The position numbers were made by a program, and so were the translations under genes. 64,000 nucleotides of DNA from CAVUCH01 sp963739995 (lineage in GTDB: Bacteria; Acidobacteriota; Vicinamibacteria; Vicinamibacterales; JAENWD01): contig CAVUCH010000004.1 of NCBI GenBank assembly GCA_963739995.1, positions 1 to 64,000 on the forward strand. The letters run 5' to 3'. This document shows positions 28,403 to 36,360 of the stretch, piece by piece (the stretch's first letter is position 1; each line of letters opens with the position of its first letter). The notes beneath the pieces are model-generated. The model saw nothing but the letters and a program-made list of their open reading frames with translations, did no database searches and was not told the DNA's origin.

Positions 28403-29362
28403 ATGATTGTCACCACCTCTCAGCTCTTTCGCGTTGCATACGGGAAATTCGCGATCGGCGCGTACAACATCAACAATGCCGAGCAGACCATGGGTCTGTT
28501 CAAGGGCTGTCTCGCCAGCCAGGCGCCCTTCATCGTGCAGGTGTCCCGAGGCGCGCGGAAGTACACCGACAAGCGCATGCTCGAAGGCATCATCCGGTCC
28601 GCCGAGCAGATTTTCCCGGAGGCGGTCTTCGCGGTCCACCTGGACCATGGAGATGAGCCCACCTGCTACGACTGCATCGACTCGGGCTTCTACAGCTCGG
28701 TGATGATCGACGCTTCGCACGCGCCGTTCGAGGAGAACATCGCAATCACCAGGCGCGTCGTCGACCGGGCGCACGCCAAAGGCCTGAGCGTCGAGGCCGA
28801 GCTCGGCATGCTCGGCGGCGTGGAGGAAGACATCGCCGTTGACGAGGCGCATGCAAGCCTGACGAACCCCGACGAGGCCGTCGAGTTCGTTGGCCGGACG
28901 GGCTGCGACTCGCTGGCCGCCGCGATCGGCACCAGCCACGGGGCCTACAAGTTCAAGGGCCGTCAGTCGCTGCACTTCAACGTGATCGAGGCCATCCAGC
29001 GGAAGCTGCCCGGATTTCCCATCGTGATGCATGGCAGCTCGAGCGTGCCTGCGGACGAGGTGCGCCGCATCAACGCGGCCGGCGGCGTCCTCGATCCGAG
29101 CGCCTGCGGCGTCGATGAAGCCGACTACCTCCCCGCCGCCCGGCTCGGCGTCACCAAGGTCAACATCGACACCGACGGCCGCCTGGTCTGGACGCGCGTC
29201 CACCGCGAGTTCTTCCGCGACAAACCTGGCGACTTCGACCTGCGCCCGCCGGGCACGATCTTCATCGAAGAGTACGCGACGTTCATCGCGCACAAGAACC
29301 AGAAGCTCGGGTCCGCCGGGCAGTTACCCGCTGTGAATACAGCGCTGGCCGTCCTTCGCTAG
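28403..29362 (+). CDS. fba: Class II fructose-bisphosphate aldolase
   Basis: 319 aa, a zinc-dependent TIM-barrel aldolase that cleaves fructose 1,6-bisphosphate. Family motifs: AYNINNAEQ, FAVHLDHGDEP (zinc histidine and catalytic Asp), SSVMIDASHAPFEENI, VEAELGMLGG, AIGTSHGAYKFK and FPIVMHGSSS (zinc ligands), and VNIDTDGR in the phosphate loop. ATG 28403 is chosen for its GAGGG ribosome site and because it begins the conserved N-terminus. It is a glycolytic neighbour of the phosphofructokinase at 25582 on the same strand. Its TAG stop (29360-29362) lies inside the left arm of the second copy of the 166-bp repeat. Confidence 0.94.
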   Translation: MIVTTSQLFRVAYGKFAIGAYNINNAEQTMGLFKGCLASQAPFIVQVSRGARKYTDKRMLEGIIRSAEQIFPEAVFAVHLDHGDEPTCYDCIDSGFYSSVMIDASHAPFEENIAITRRVVDRAHAKGLSVEAELGMLGGVEEDIAVDEAHASLTNPDEAVEFVGRTGCDSLAAAIGTSHGAYKFKGRQSLHFNVIEAIQRKLPGFPIVMHGSSSVPADEVRRINAAGGVLDPSACGVDEADYLPAARLGVTKVNIDTDGRLVWTRVHREFFRDKPGDFDLRPPGTIFIEEYATFIAHKNQKLGSAGQLPAVNTALAVLR

Positions 29363-29524
29363 TGTCCCGGCCGCGTGATTCGTGGCGTAAATCCCGGAGC
29401 GCGGCGCCCGGATGGCAAGGCGCGAAGAGCGAGCTTATTGGGCATAAGTGAGTGATGAGCAACGCCGCCAGTCGGGATGCCCCGCCCGGGAGTTATGTCG
29501 CGAATCACGCGGCCGGGACACTAG
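29359..29524. repeat. 166-bp inverted-repeat element, copy B
   Basis: Second copy of the family found at 26861. The outer 24 bp pair perfectly (29359-29382 with 29501-29524), continuing to 36 bp with several G-T wobble positions. The 94-bp core starts at 29395 and is nearly identical to copy A except in its centre. The left end (CTAGTG) contains the aldolase stop codon. Against copy A, seven outer-stem positions differ and each has the matching change on the other arm. Confidence 0.9.
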
Positions 29525-29676
29525 GTCGGGTGAGGCCCGGCGCGCTGAACGAGCACGCCATTCGCTCCGAGAAGGGCGCGAGCATCGCGACAACGACGCA
29601 CTGAGCGGACGACGCCGGTCCATAATCGAGGGGGCGGACAATCCTGCCCGCAACTTTTTCGCGAGGAGGCATGCAC

Positions 29677-30291
29677 GTGAGAGCGCAAATCCGACGGTTC
29701 GCGATGGGGGCCACGGCGGCAGCCCTCCTGATGGCAATGCCAGCTGCCGCCCAGACGACGGGAGAAAAGCTCCTGATCGAAGCGTTTGCCGTGAACATGA
29801 GCAACATCGGTACGGGCTCGAATGCGCAGGTGCAGATGTACGTCGACAAGTGGTCGCCCGCGGCAGAACGCGATCTGCTGATTACGACCATGGTCGAGAA
29901 GGGCCCGCAGGACCTGCTGAAGACGCTTCAGAAGCTGCCAGTAAAGGGCCGCTTCCAGATCCCCGGCCTGCGCGGGTCCGACCCCCACAATCTCCGCCTC
30001 GGGCTGCAGTTGCGCTACGCATGGCAGGCGCCCCAGCCGGAAGGCGGCCGCCGCATCGTGCTGGCCGCCGACCGGTACATCGGGATGGCGGAGGCGCAGC
30101 AGCAACCCCGAACCATCGACTATCCCTTCACGCTGTTCGAGATCCGGGTGAACAAGGACGGCGAGGGTGAGGGAAAGCTCGCGTACACCACGAAGATCCG
30201 GTTTGACAAAAAGGACAAGGTGATAGAGCTCGAGAACTACTCGAGCGAGCCGGTGCGCCTCAACAACGTGAAGGTCAAGGTGCGGGACTGA
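29677..30291 (+). CDS. Exported protein of unknown function
   Basis: About 204 aa. GTG 29677 is favoured because AGGAGG lies eight bases before it; ATG 29671 is too close to that site. The signal peptide (RAQIRRFAMGATAAALLMAM, then AAAQT) predicts export. The mature protein contains GSNAQVQMYVDKWS, ERDLLITTMVEKGPQDLLKT, a hydrophobic middle (LRYAWQAPQPEGGRRIVLAA) and a lysine-rich beta end (KLAYTTKIRFDKKDKVIELE). I recognise no domain or catalytic motif. Similar secreted proteins of unknown function are, to my knowledge, common in Acidobacteriota. It begins 150 bp after the hairpin repeat and stands alone. Confidence 0.72.
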   Translation: MRAQIRRFAMGATAAALLMAMPAAAQTTGEKLLIEAFAVNMSNIGTGSNAQVQMYVDKWSPAAERDLLITTMVEKGPQDLLKTLQKLPVKGRFQIPGLRGSDPHNLRLGLQLRYAWQAPQPEGGRRIVLAADRYIGMAEAQQQPRTIDYPFTLFEIRVNKDGEGEGKLAYTTKIRFDKKDKVIELENYSSEPVRLNNVKVKVRD

Positions 30292-30378
30292 CGGGGAGCC
30301 GCGGCACGGCTCGATGGCAATTTGCCGCGGGTTCGCGAGAATGCAACCTGGTTGATCTGTGCTCTGCGCCGAGCGAGA

Positions 30379-30804
30379 TCACACGCGGCGTGTCGGTAGC
30401 GCCTCGACCATCCGGCTGACGACCGCGACGAAGAAACCAGTCGACCAGCCGCACATCAGGATCCCCGTCAGGGCCTCGATACCCCCGACCAGCCGCCATT
30501 CGGCTGGCAGCACCAGGTCGCCGTAGCCGGTCGTCGTGTAGGTGACGGAGCTGAAATACAGGGCCGACTGGATGTCGGGCATGGCGTCCTTCCACGCGTA
30601 CACCAGCGCCCATGCGGCGATCTCGATCAGGTGTAGCAGGATGATCCAGGCGGCGAGGCGGATGAACAGCCGCGTCCAGGACCAGAAGGGCCGAAGCGTG
30701 CCCGGGCGCGGACGCGCCCAACGCAAGGCCATCGTCACACCGATGGCGTGTATCACCACGCACGCGGCCATCAGGAACCAGGCGATGACCAGCTTGGAGA
30801 TCAT
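30379..30804 (-). CDS. Two-TM potassium channel protein
   Basis: 141 aa. Three hydrophobic stretches (about 5-28, 47-73, 104-132) surround a pore loop with SVTYTTTGYGDL, the potassium selectivity filter (TTGYGD). This matches the minimal Ion_trans_2 pore domain; an additional N-terminal helix is present. No RCK/TrkA-N regulatory domain is attached, so gating is unknown. It would form a tetrameric potassium channel in the inner membrane. It lies 16 bp downstream of the DUF3943-like gene on the same strand and is probably co-transcribed with it. Confidence 0.87.
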   Translation of the reverse strand: MISKLVIAWFLMAACVVIHAIGVTMALRWARPRPGTLRPFWSWTRLFIRLAAWIILLHLIEIAAWALVYAWKDAMPDIQSALYFSSVTYTTTGYGDLVLPAEWRLVGGIEALTGILMCGWSTGFFVAVVSRMVEALPTRRV

Positions 30805-30820
30805 GAGTGCCCTCGCGCGC

Positions 30821-31744
30821 TCAGCGCGTTACGCTCGAGCGGCGTGGCCACGCGGGAGGAGCCCACGGCAGCCTGCCTGCAAAAACGTTCGCGACCGACC
30901 GCGTCGGATTCAGCAGCAACGCGAGGGGGATGCCCAGTGCATGGCTGCGCCGGTCGACCTTGTCGATGACGTGCACCCGCAGGAGATCCTCACCGACCGA
31001 CAACGCGGTTCCCACGGTGGGCGTGATGACGATGTCCTGCCAGGTCTGCTGGCCGCGCGTGAGGCCGACGTTTCCAATGGCGGCCTCGGACAGCACGGGT
31101 CCCATCTCGAAGTAGGCGCTGTAGACGGCGGCATAGGCCATCGCCTTGGTCTTGTTCGACCAGTACCGGCGCGTGTTGCCAGGCGGCGTTCGCTGTGAGG
31201 GCGCGTGGTTGTTGGCGAAGATGAAGGCGGAGGTGGAGCCCAGCATCGGGTGGAACAGCTTGTTGGTCGTGAACTTGTCGCCGTCGTCCCAGCAACAGAG
31301 CGTCCTGGCAGAGGCGACGTAGTCGTCCCAGAAGATACCGCGCTTCGTCTCGGCCCACGTCCCGTCCTCGAAGGCCGCCCTGTACGCCTGCTGCACAACG
31401 AGGAGTGCGAACGACTGCTTGAGAAGCGATCGCCACGCGACCCCGCCGTCCTTGCCTGCTCCGCTCGTGGCCGCGTCAGGATTGCCTGCGGCCGATGCTG
31501 CCGCGAGCGCGTCGTCAGAGACGGAGAACCCAGGCGGCCGGTCGACCTCCGCAGGTAGCGCGGCCGGCGGAAGGATTGGCGCGGCGTCGGGCGGCGTCCC
31601 GTGCGAGATGCCGTCGTTCCCGGAGGGCGGACTCACGGAGTGCACGGCATCTGCCGCCGGTGGCGTGGGTTCCTGCGCGTGGGCGCGGGCGCCACAGACG
31701 ACCACCACCCCGATCAACAGACCCCTTCCGACGATCGCTTTCAT
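30821..31744 (-). CDS. Exported DUF3943-like outer membrane protein
   Basis: 307 aa. The signal peptide is MKAIVGRGLLIGVVVVCGAR with cleavage after AHAQ. A Pro/Ala-rich low-complexity linker (25-95) precedes a domain with DDGDKFTTNKLFHPMLGS and AAVYSAYFEMGPVLSEAAIG, resembling DUF3943-type proteins in which the N-xx-HP-xx-GS segment is conserved. VTPTVGTALSVGEDLLR and a final Pro/Arg-rich tail follow. The family is thought to be envelope-located; function is unknown. ATG 31744 is chosen for the signal peptide; longer readings add an unlikely Arg-rich extension. It is followed by the potassium channel. Confidence 0.72.
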   Translation of the reverse strand: MKAIVGRGLLIGVVVVCGARAHAQEPTPPAADAVHSVSPPSGNDGISHGTPPDAAPILPPAALPAEVDRPPGFSVSDDALAAASAAGNPDAATSGAGKDGGVAWRSLLKQSFALLVVQQAYRAAFEDGTWAETKRGIFWDDYVASARTLCCWDDGDKFTTNKLFHPMLGSTSAFIFANNHAPSQRTPPGNTRRYWSNKTKAMAYAAVYSAYFEMGPVLSEAAIGNVGLTRGQQTWQDIVITPTVGTALSVGEDLLRVHVIDKVDRRSHALGIPLALLLNPTRSVANVFAGRLPWAPPAWPRRSSVTR

Positions 31745-32203
31745 CACGCTCGATCTCCGTCGTATCGTCGCATCGCATCGCTGCCGGGCGCCATGGTGCG
31801 TTCGACGAGCACAGTTCCCAGAGAAGGTCAGGAGGCGCCCGAACAACACTTCCGATACGCGGTCGACCCGAGCCAGCACGCGGGGGCGGTGTCGTTCACG
31901 ATGGCACAACGTATCGGCACGACACTCACTCCTGGACAGGTGCGCGGACGCGCCACGGGCGCCTGGCCGCGCGCTACGGGCGGGCGCACCGGCAACCGAA
32001 CGCTCGAGAGAAACAAGCGTGCCAACCTCCCCCGCCGTGGCTGGCCGCGTATATGCTGCAGATGCAGCGGTTGGCAGGGCGGGGCCGCCGGAGGGCGCGA
32101 AGCGCCGCCCGTTCGGTCCTCCGTCCGGACGGAGGCGCTCCGACATTTCGTATAGAGGTCCGCTCGCCGCTGGACCAGGGATACGTCAATGGGAGGACTC
32201 GCG
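31745..32203. other. Divergent intergenic region
   Basis: 459 bp between divergent genes. A GGGAGGA ribosome site precedes the plus-strand start at 32204. Open readings here on both strands are arginine-rich and unlike proteins. No repeat or clear promoter was recognised. Confidence 0.4.
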
Positions 32204-32743
32204 ATGTCCAGACTGCTCGTTATTGCACTCGCCGCAGGGCTCCTGTCACACGCAGCTTCTCCGCGTGCGCAGGCGCCGAACGTCGTCACCCGCGAATCGG
32301 TCGTGACCGCAACCGTGGACCGCATCGAGCGCGCGACGCGCGTGCTGACGGTCCGCTCGGCGCAAAACGTGCTGCAGACGGTGTACGTGGACCCGGCGCT
32401 GCAGGCGTTCGACGATCTCCAAGTCGGCGACGTGGTGACGGTGCGCTACGTGGAATCCGTCGTGGTGCAGGTGCGACCGAATGCCACGCTGGCCGATCCG
32501 CGCGACACGACGGCGGAGGCGAAGAAGGCGGGCAAAGACGACGTGGTCGAGCAGCAGCGGACCGTCGTGACGGTCGACAGCATCGACCCTCAAGGCCAGG
32601 CGATGACCTATCGTACCGCAACCGGTCAGAAGGTGATGCGGGTGGTCCACGACAAGAGTCTCCTGCGCGGACTGCATCCGGGCGACCGGATCGAGGTGAC
32701 GCTGACCCGCGAGCGCGCAATCAGCGTCGAAAAGCGGCGATGA
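32204..32743 (+). CDS. Exported DUF5666-like beta-domain protein
   Basis: 179 aa. The signal peptide is MSRLLVIALAAGLLSHAAS (cleavage near PRAQA). The mature part is a repeated small beta domain: VTATVDRIERATRVLTVRS and DLQVGDVVTVRYVES in the first half, then VTVDSIDPQGQAMTYRT and LLRGLHPGDRIEVTLTRERA in the second, i.e. two OB/DUF5666-like units joined by a lysine-rich linker. ATG 32204 has AGGA seven bases upstream; an earlier ATG (32189) lacks one. Function unknown. It is monocistronic and followed by a strong hairpin shared with the convergent gene. Confidence 0.75.
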   Translation: MSRLLVIALAAGLLSHAASPRAQAPNVVTRESVVTATVDRIERATRVLTVRSAQNVLQTVYVDPALQAFDDLQVGDVVTVRYVESVVVQVRPNATLADPRDTTAEAKKAGKDDVVEQQRTVVTVDSIDPQGQAMTYRTATGQKVMRVVHDKSLLRGLHPGDRIEVTLTRERAISVEKRR

Positions 32744-32851
32744 CGCGCGGCGCGGGGTGCGACGCGCGGTCCTATCCCTGTGACACCCGTCTCACGTTCT
32801 CGCCGTCGCGGTTGTGGGGGGTGGAGCTTGAAACGTTCAAGCCGTGAGCGT

Positions 32852-32878
32852 GGGCCGCCGCGCACCGTGCGGCGGCCC
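32852..32878. terminator. GC-rich hairpin between convergent genes
   Basis: GGGCCGCC pairs with GGCGGCCC, with an inner GCAC-C-GTGC and a two-base bulge, directly between two convergent genes. It could terminate transcription from both sides. There is no T-run, so factor-independent function is uncertain. Confidence 0.5.
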
Positions 32879-32885
32879 CGGATCC

Positions 32886-33338
32886 CTACTTGCTGGGTGG
32901 CGACGGCTGGTCAGCGTTGTTGATGTCATAGGCAATCTTCCACGCGCCACCTACCTGCTTGAAGACCACCAGATACTTGCTGTTCTCCGTGCGGCCGCCG
33001 GGCGCTGTTATTGTCGCCGTGCCCGCCTCGAATGCCTGCGGCCCTGAGAGGGCCGACTCCATCGGCGTGAGCTTCAGGTTCGTAAAGCCCTGTTGGAACT
33101 CCCGTTTGAACTGTGCCTCGATGGCTGCACGGCCCTTGGCCATCGGCTGATTCGGCGGCATGAACACAGCGTCCTCGGTATAGAACCCGGCGAGTTTGGC
33201 TGCGTCCTTGGCATTGTAGGCCGCCGCCCATTCGGTTGCCATTTTGTTCAACATGGGGTCGGTCTTGCTCTGACCCTGAACGATGCCGGTGACCACGAGA
33301 ACTGCCGCGACTGCAACGGCGACTGACAATCTTCTCAT
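32886..33338 (-). CDS. Exported SnoaL/DUF4440-like protein
   Basis: 150 aa. A signal peptide (MRRLSVAVAVAAVLVVTGIV) ends near VQGQS. The mature part is a single NTF2-fold domain: KMATEWAAAYNAKDAAKLAG, FYTEDAVFMPPNQPMAKG, AAIEAQFKREF and YLVVFKQVGGAWKIAYDI, the regular SnoaL/DUF4440 sequence pattern. Such proteins bind small hydrophobic ligands or act as isomerases; no catalytic role is clear. It stands downstream of another small secreted gene on the same strand (gap 51 bp) and may be co-transcribed with it. Confidence 0.87.
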   Translation of the reverse strand: MRRLSVAVAVAAVLVVTGIVQGQSKTDPMLNKMATEWAAAYNAKDAAKLAGFYTEDAVFMPPNQPMAKGRAAIEAQFKREFQQGFTNLKLTPMESALSGPQAFEAGTATITAPGGRTENSKYLVVFKQVGGAWKIAYDINNADQPSPPSK

Positions 33339-33389
33339 CTGACCTCCAGAGTCGCGGACACTACACCCTGTGACCGCAGAGCGGCGAGT

Positions 33390-33857
33390 TCACTGCTTCT
33401 CGTAGAATGCCACTGTATCCACGGTCTCTCCCTTGACGTTCACTCCCTTTGTGGTGGTGGTCCGAGTCTTCCCGTCACTCGACACGACGATGGTCTGGGT
33501 GACGGTGGGTTTGCCACCCTGCTTGCAGGTCGTACGCGTCGTCCGAGGGTCGATGCGAGTCAAAGCTACGGCATCGCCGTACGGACTGTTGCCAGTGACC
33601 GGATTGTCCTTGCCATCATAGTTGGCGGTGAAGGACCACTGGCTCACGTTACCGTCGGCTGCTAGCAAGTCGACGGTGAACTTGAACCCCGCGTCGACCG
33701 CCTCGATCTTGGTGGTTCCGCTCTTGAATGCCGTGCTGTTCGACTTGGCGACGTTCAGTTTCCACGTGCCGACCAGCGGATCGCCGGACTGCGCAAGAGC
33801 GGCGCCGCTGACGACGCAGACGAGACTCGCGACGGCAAAGAGACGATTGGTAATCAC
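33390..33857 (-). CDS. Exported lipocalin-like small protein
   Basis: About 155 aa. A signal peptide (ITNRLFAVASLVCVVSGAAL, cleavage near LAQSG) precedes a small beta-rich domain: DPLVGTWKLNVAKSNS, GTTKIEAVDAGFKFTVDLLA, QWSFTANYDGKDNPVTGN, ALTRIDPRTTRTTCK and QTIVVSSDGKTRTTTTKG. GTWKLN at the start resembles lipocalin-like/DUF families widespread in Acidobacteriota. GTG 33857 has AGGG nine bases upstream; GTG 33866 is an alternative. Function unknown. Confidence 0.78.
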   Translation of the reverse strand: MITNRLFAVASLVCVVSGAALAQSGDPLVGTWKLNVAKSNSTAFKSGTTKIEAVDAGFKFTVDLLAADGNVSQWSFTANYDGKDNPVTGNSPYGDAVALTRIDPRTTRTTCKQGGKPTVTQTIVVSSDGKTRTTTTKGVNVKGETVDTVAFYEKQ

Positions 33858-34180
33858 TGTGTGCACCCTGTCCCGAAAGTGAGGTGGACTGCCCAGACGG
33901 GGATGCAGTCTGACTCAACAATACTGAAAAGGCAACCGACAATCGCCCTTCCGCTGTGTACCGATGCCGCGCCTTCGGCACTGCCGTCTACGACTTCGAC
34001 CTCGTGGTGTCTAAGTTGTTGACTGGTCTTGCTTTTCTGGTCGGCTTGTTTCCCTGATTCTTCGTGGTGTTCGGGCGCAAACGTTCCCAAGTTGTTCCCG
34101 AGTCTCGGGTGACGTCGCAAGTTTCACACGCCCATCGCGGGCGACCGACACGCGGCTGGTTCGGTCGCCTTCCGGGATAC
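33858..34180. other. Intergenic region between GH15 and small secreted gene
   Basis: 323 bp between minus-strand genes; should include the promoter of the lipocalin-like gene. A short lysine/asparagine-rich minus-strand reading (33988-34191) is not convincing. No repeat or RNA gene was recognised. Confidence 0.4.
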
Positions 34181-36010
34181 TCAGCGGTCATGACCTGCGG
34201 CCGAGAGCCGCCGGTCCAGATCGTAGGCGGCGCTGATCAGCGCCAGGTGCGTGAAGGCCTGCGGGAAGTTGCCCAGGTGCTGCGCCCGCGGGCCCAACTC
34301 CTCACCGTACAGTCCCAGGTGATTCGCATAGCCGAGCATCTTGTCGAAGAAGAACCGCGCCTTGTGGAGATCGCCCATGCGGGAGAGACACTCGACGTAC
34401 CAGAAGGAGCACATCGAGAACGTGCCCTCCTGACCCGTGAGGCCGTCGGAGAAACTCTCCCCGAGACGATAGCGATAGACGAGTGAATCGCTCACCAGCT
34501 CCTGCTCGATGCCACGCAGCGTGTCGACCCACCGCGGGTCGGTCGGCGACACGAAGCGCACCAGAGGCATGAGCAGCGCTGCCGCATCGAATGTGGTCGC
34601 GCCCGGGTGCTGGACGAAGCCGCGGCGCGCGGGGTCCCAGAAGCGCTCGTAGATGTCGCGGTAGATGGTGTCCCGCGCCTCGTACCAGCGAGAGAAGGAA
34701 GCCGGAAATGAGCGTCGGTTCGCGAGGCGGATCGCCCGGTCGATCGCCACCCAGCACATCACCCGCGAGTAAAGGAACTCTTGGCGTCCGCCTCGCACCT
34801 CCCAGATGCTCTCGTCCTTCTCCCGCCAGTGGTCGCACACCCAGTCGACGAGCCCGGCGACGTTCTTCCACGCGTCGTATCCGATCGGAGAGCCATACTT
34901 GTCATACAGGTACACAGCGTCCATGAACTCGCCGTAGATGTCGAGCTGGAGATGGGTGCTGGCGTCGTTGCCGATGCGAGCGGGACGCGACCCCATGTAG
35001 CCCTCGAAGTGGTCCAGCGTCTCCTCGCGCATCACTGGACCGCCGTCGATTGCGTACATGATCTGGAGCGACCCGTCCGGCTGCAACTCCTGGCAGCGCG
35101 CCATCATCCAGCGCATGAACGCCTCGGCCTCGCCGGTGTAGCCGAGCCTCATGAGTCCGTAGAGCGTAAAAGACGAGTCGCGGATCCACGTATAGCGGTA
35201 GTCCCAGTTGCGCACGCCGCCGATCGCCTCGGGCAACCCGAACGTGGGTGCGGCCACGATCGATCCGTGCTCTCGGGACGTGAGCAGCTTGAGCACGAGC
35301 GCGGAGCGGTTCACCATCTCGCGCCAGCGATTCTTGTACGTACTGCGGCTGATCCAGCCGCGCCAGAAGTTCACGGTTTCCTTGAACGCGTCGCTCACGT
35401 AATCGGTGCGCGCGCAGGGCGACGGCTCGTCCGCCGTCACCACCTCGAGGACGAACCAGGCCGATTCGTCGGCGCAGAGGGTGAACTGGGCCACGGCGGC
35501 TCCCTCTGCGACCTGCATCGGGACCGACGAGCGCAGCCGCAGCACCAGCTCGCGCGCGCCTGAGCGACCGACGAACAGGATTTCCGTGTCGCTGCGCCGA
35601 TCGAGCGTGTGGGTGGCGCGGGCGTAGTCGAAGCGCGGGTCGCACCGCATCCGGAAGCACAGCTCGCCTCTGACGGTCTTCGCCCGACGCACGAGGTTAT
35701 GCGCAACGCCGGCGTCCTCCACCGGCATGAAGTCAGATATTTCGGCGACGCCGCTGTCCGACAGGAACCTCGTGAGCAGCACGTTGGTGTCGGACAGGTA
35801 CAGCTGTCGATGGACCACGTCGTCGAGCCGCGGCGCGATCTGGAAGCGGCCGCCGCGATCGGCGTCGAGGAGCGCGGCAAAGACCGAGGGCGAGTCGAAC
35901 GACGGGAGACACAGGAAATCGATCGACCCGTCTTTGCCCACCAGGGCGACTGTGTGAAGGTCGCCAATGATGCCGTAGTCCTCTATGGGCGCGTAGCGGT
36001 TTGGCAGCAT
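34181..36010 (-). CDS. GH15 glucoamylase/trehalase-type glycoside hydrolase
   Basis: 609 aa, cytosolic. The N-terminal beta-sandwich starts YAPIEDYGIIGDLHTVALVG and KDGSIDFLCLPSFDSPSVFA, the standard opening of bacterial GH15 enzymes. The (alpha/alpha)6 catalytic domain has GLPEAIGGVRNWDYRYTWIR (acid region), DHFEGYMGSRPARIGN, QLDIYGEFMDAVYLYDKYG and the base region GQEGTFSMCSFWYVECL. Length is normal. Members hydrolyse trehalose or alpha-glucans; the sequence does not settle which. ATG 36010 fits the usual start. The absence of a signal peptide suggests storage-carbohydrate use in the cell. It is monocistronic. Confidence 0.92.
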   Translation of the reverse strand: MLPNRYAPIEDYGIIGDLHTVALVGKDGSIDFLCLPSFDSPSVFAALLDADRGGRFQIAPRLDDVVHRQLYLSDTNVLLTRFLSDSGVAEISDFMPVEDAGVAHNLVRRAKTVRGELCFRMRCDPRFDYARATHTLDRRSDTEILFVGRSGARELVLRLRSSVPMQVAEGAAVAQFTLCADESAWFVLEVVTADEPSPCARTDYVSDAFKETVNFWRGWISRSTYKNRWREMVNRSALVLKLLTSREHGSIVAAPTFGLPEAIGGVRNWDYRYTWIRDSSFTLYGLMRLGYTGEAEAFMRWMMARCQELQPDGSLQIMYAIDGGPVMREETLDHFEGYMGSRPARIGNDASTHLQLDIYGEFMDAVYLYDKYGSPIGYDAWKNVAGLVDWVCDHWREKDESIWEVRGGRQEFLYSRVMCWVAIDRAIRLANRRSFPASFSRWYEARDTIYRDIYERFWDPARRGFVQHPGATTFDAAALLMPLVRFVSPTDPRWVDTLRGIEQELVSDSLVYRYRLGESFSDGLTGQEGTFSMCSFWYVECLSRMGDLHKARFFFDKMLGYANHLGLYGEELGPRAQHLGNFPQAFTHLALISAAYDLDRRLSAAGHDR

Positions 36011-36360
36011 AGGACGATGCGTTCCCTCTCGCGACACACTCAAGCTGGATCACTTGCGTGCATTTCCGCAAGAGGGGGCATGACGGCGCTCATCGGGCGG
36101 CCGGCCGACTGCTCGGGCCGATCGGTGCTGCGCAGAGAACGCGAGACTGCTCAGGGATGTCCACCGGAGCGCGGTCGCCGGCCGGAGATGTTGATCGGTT
36201 CGGCGCCGTCATCTGCCGCGGCTTCTGCGTTGTACCGCGTCGCTGGCCAAGGACGCTGCTCCCGATGTCTCGATAGGCGTCGACTTCGCGATCGAAAGGC
36301 TTTACTTCCGCGCACGTCGCATTTCATTTTTGGGGTTGGCGGGAGCTCCGTCTCCGTTCA
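36011..36360. other. Intergenic region upstream of GH15
   Basis: 350 bp between two minus-strand genes, expected to hold the GH15 promoter. No gene, repeat or strong hairpin recognised. Confidence 0.4.
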
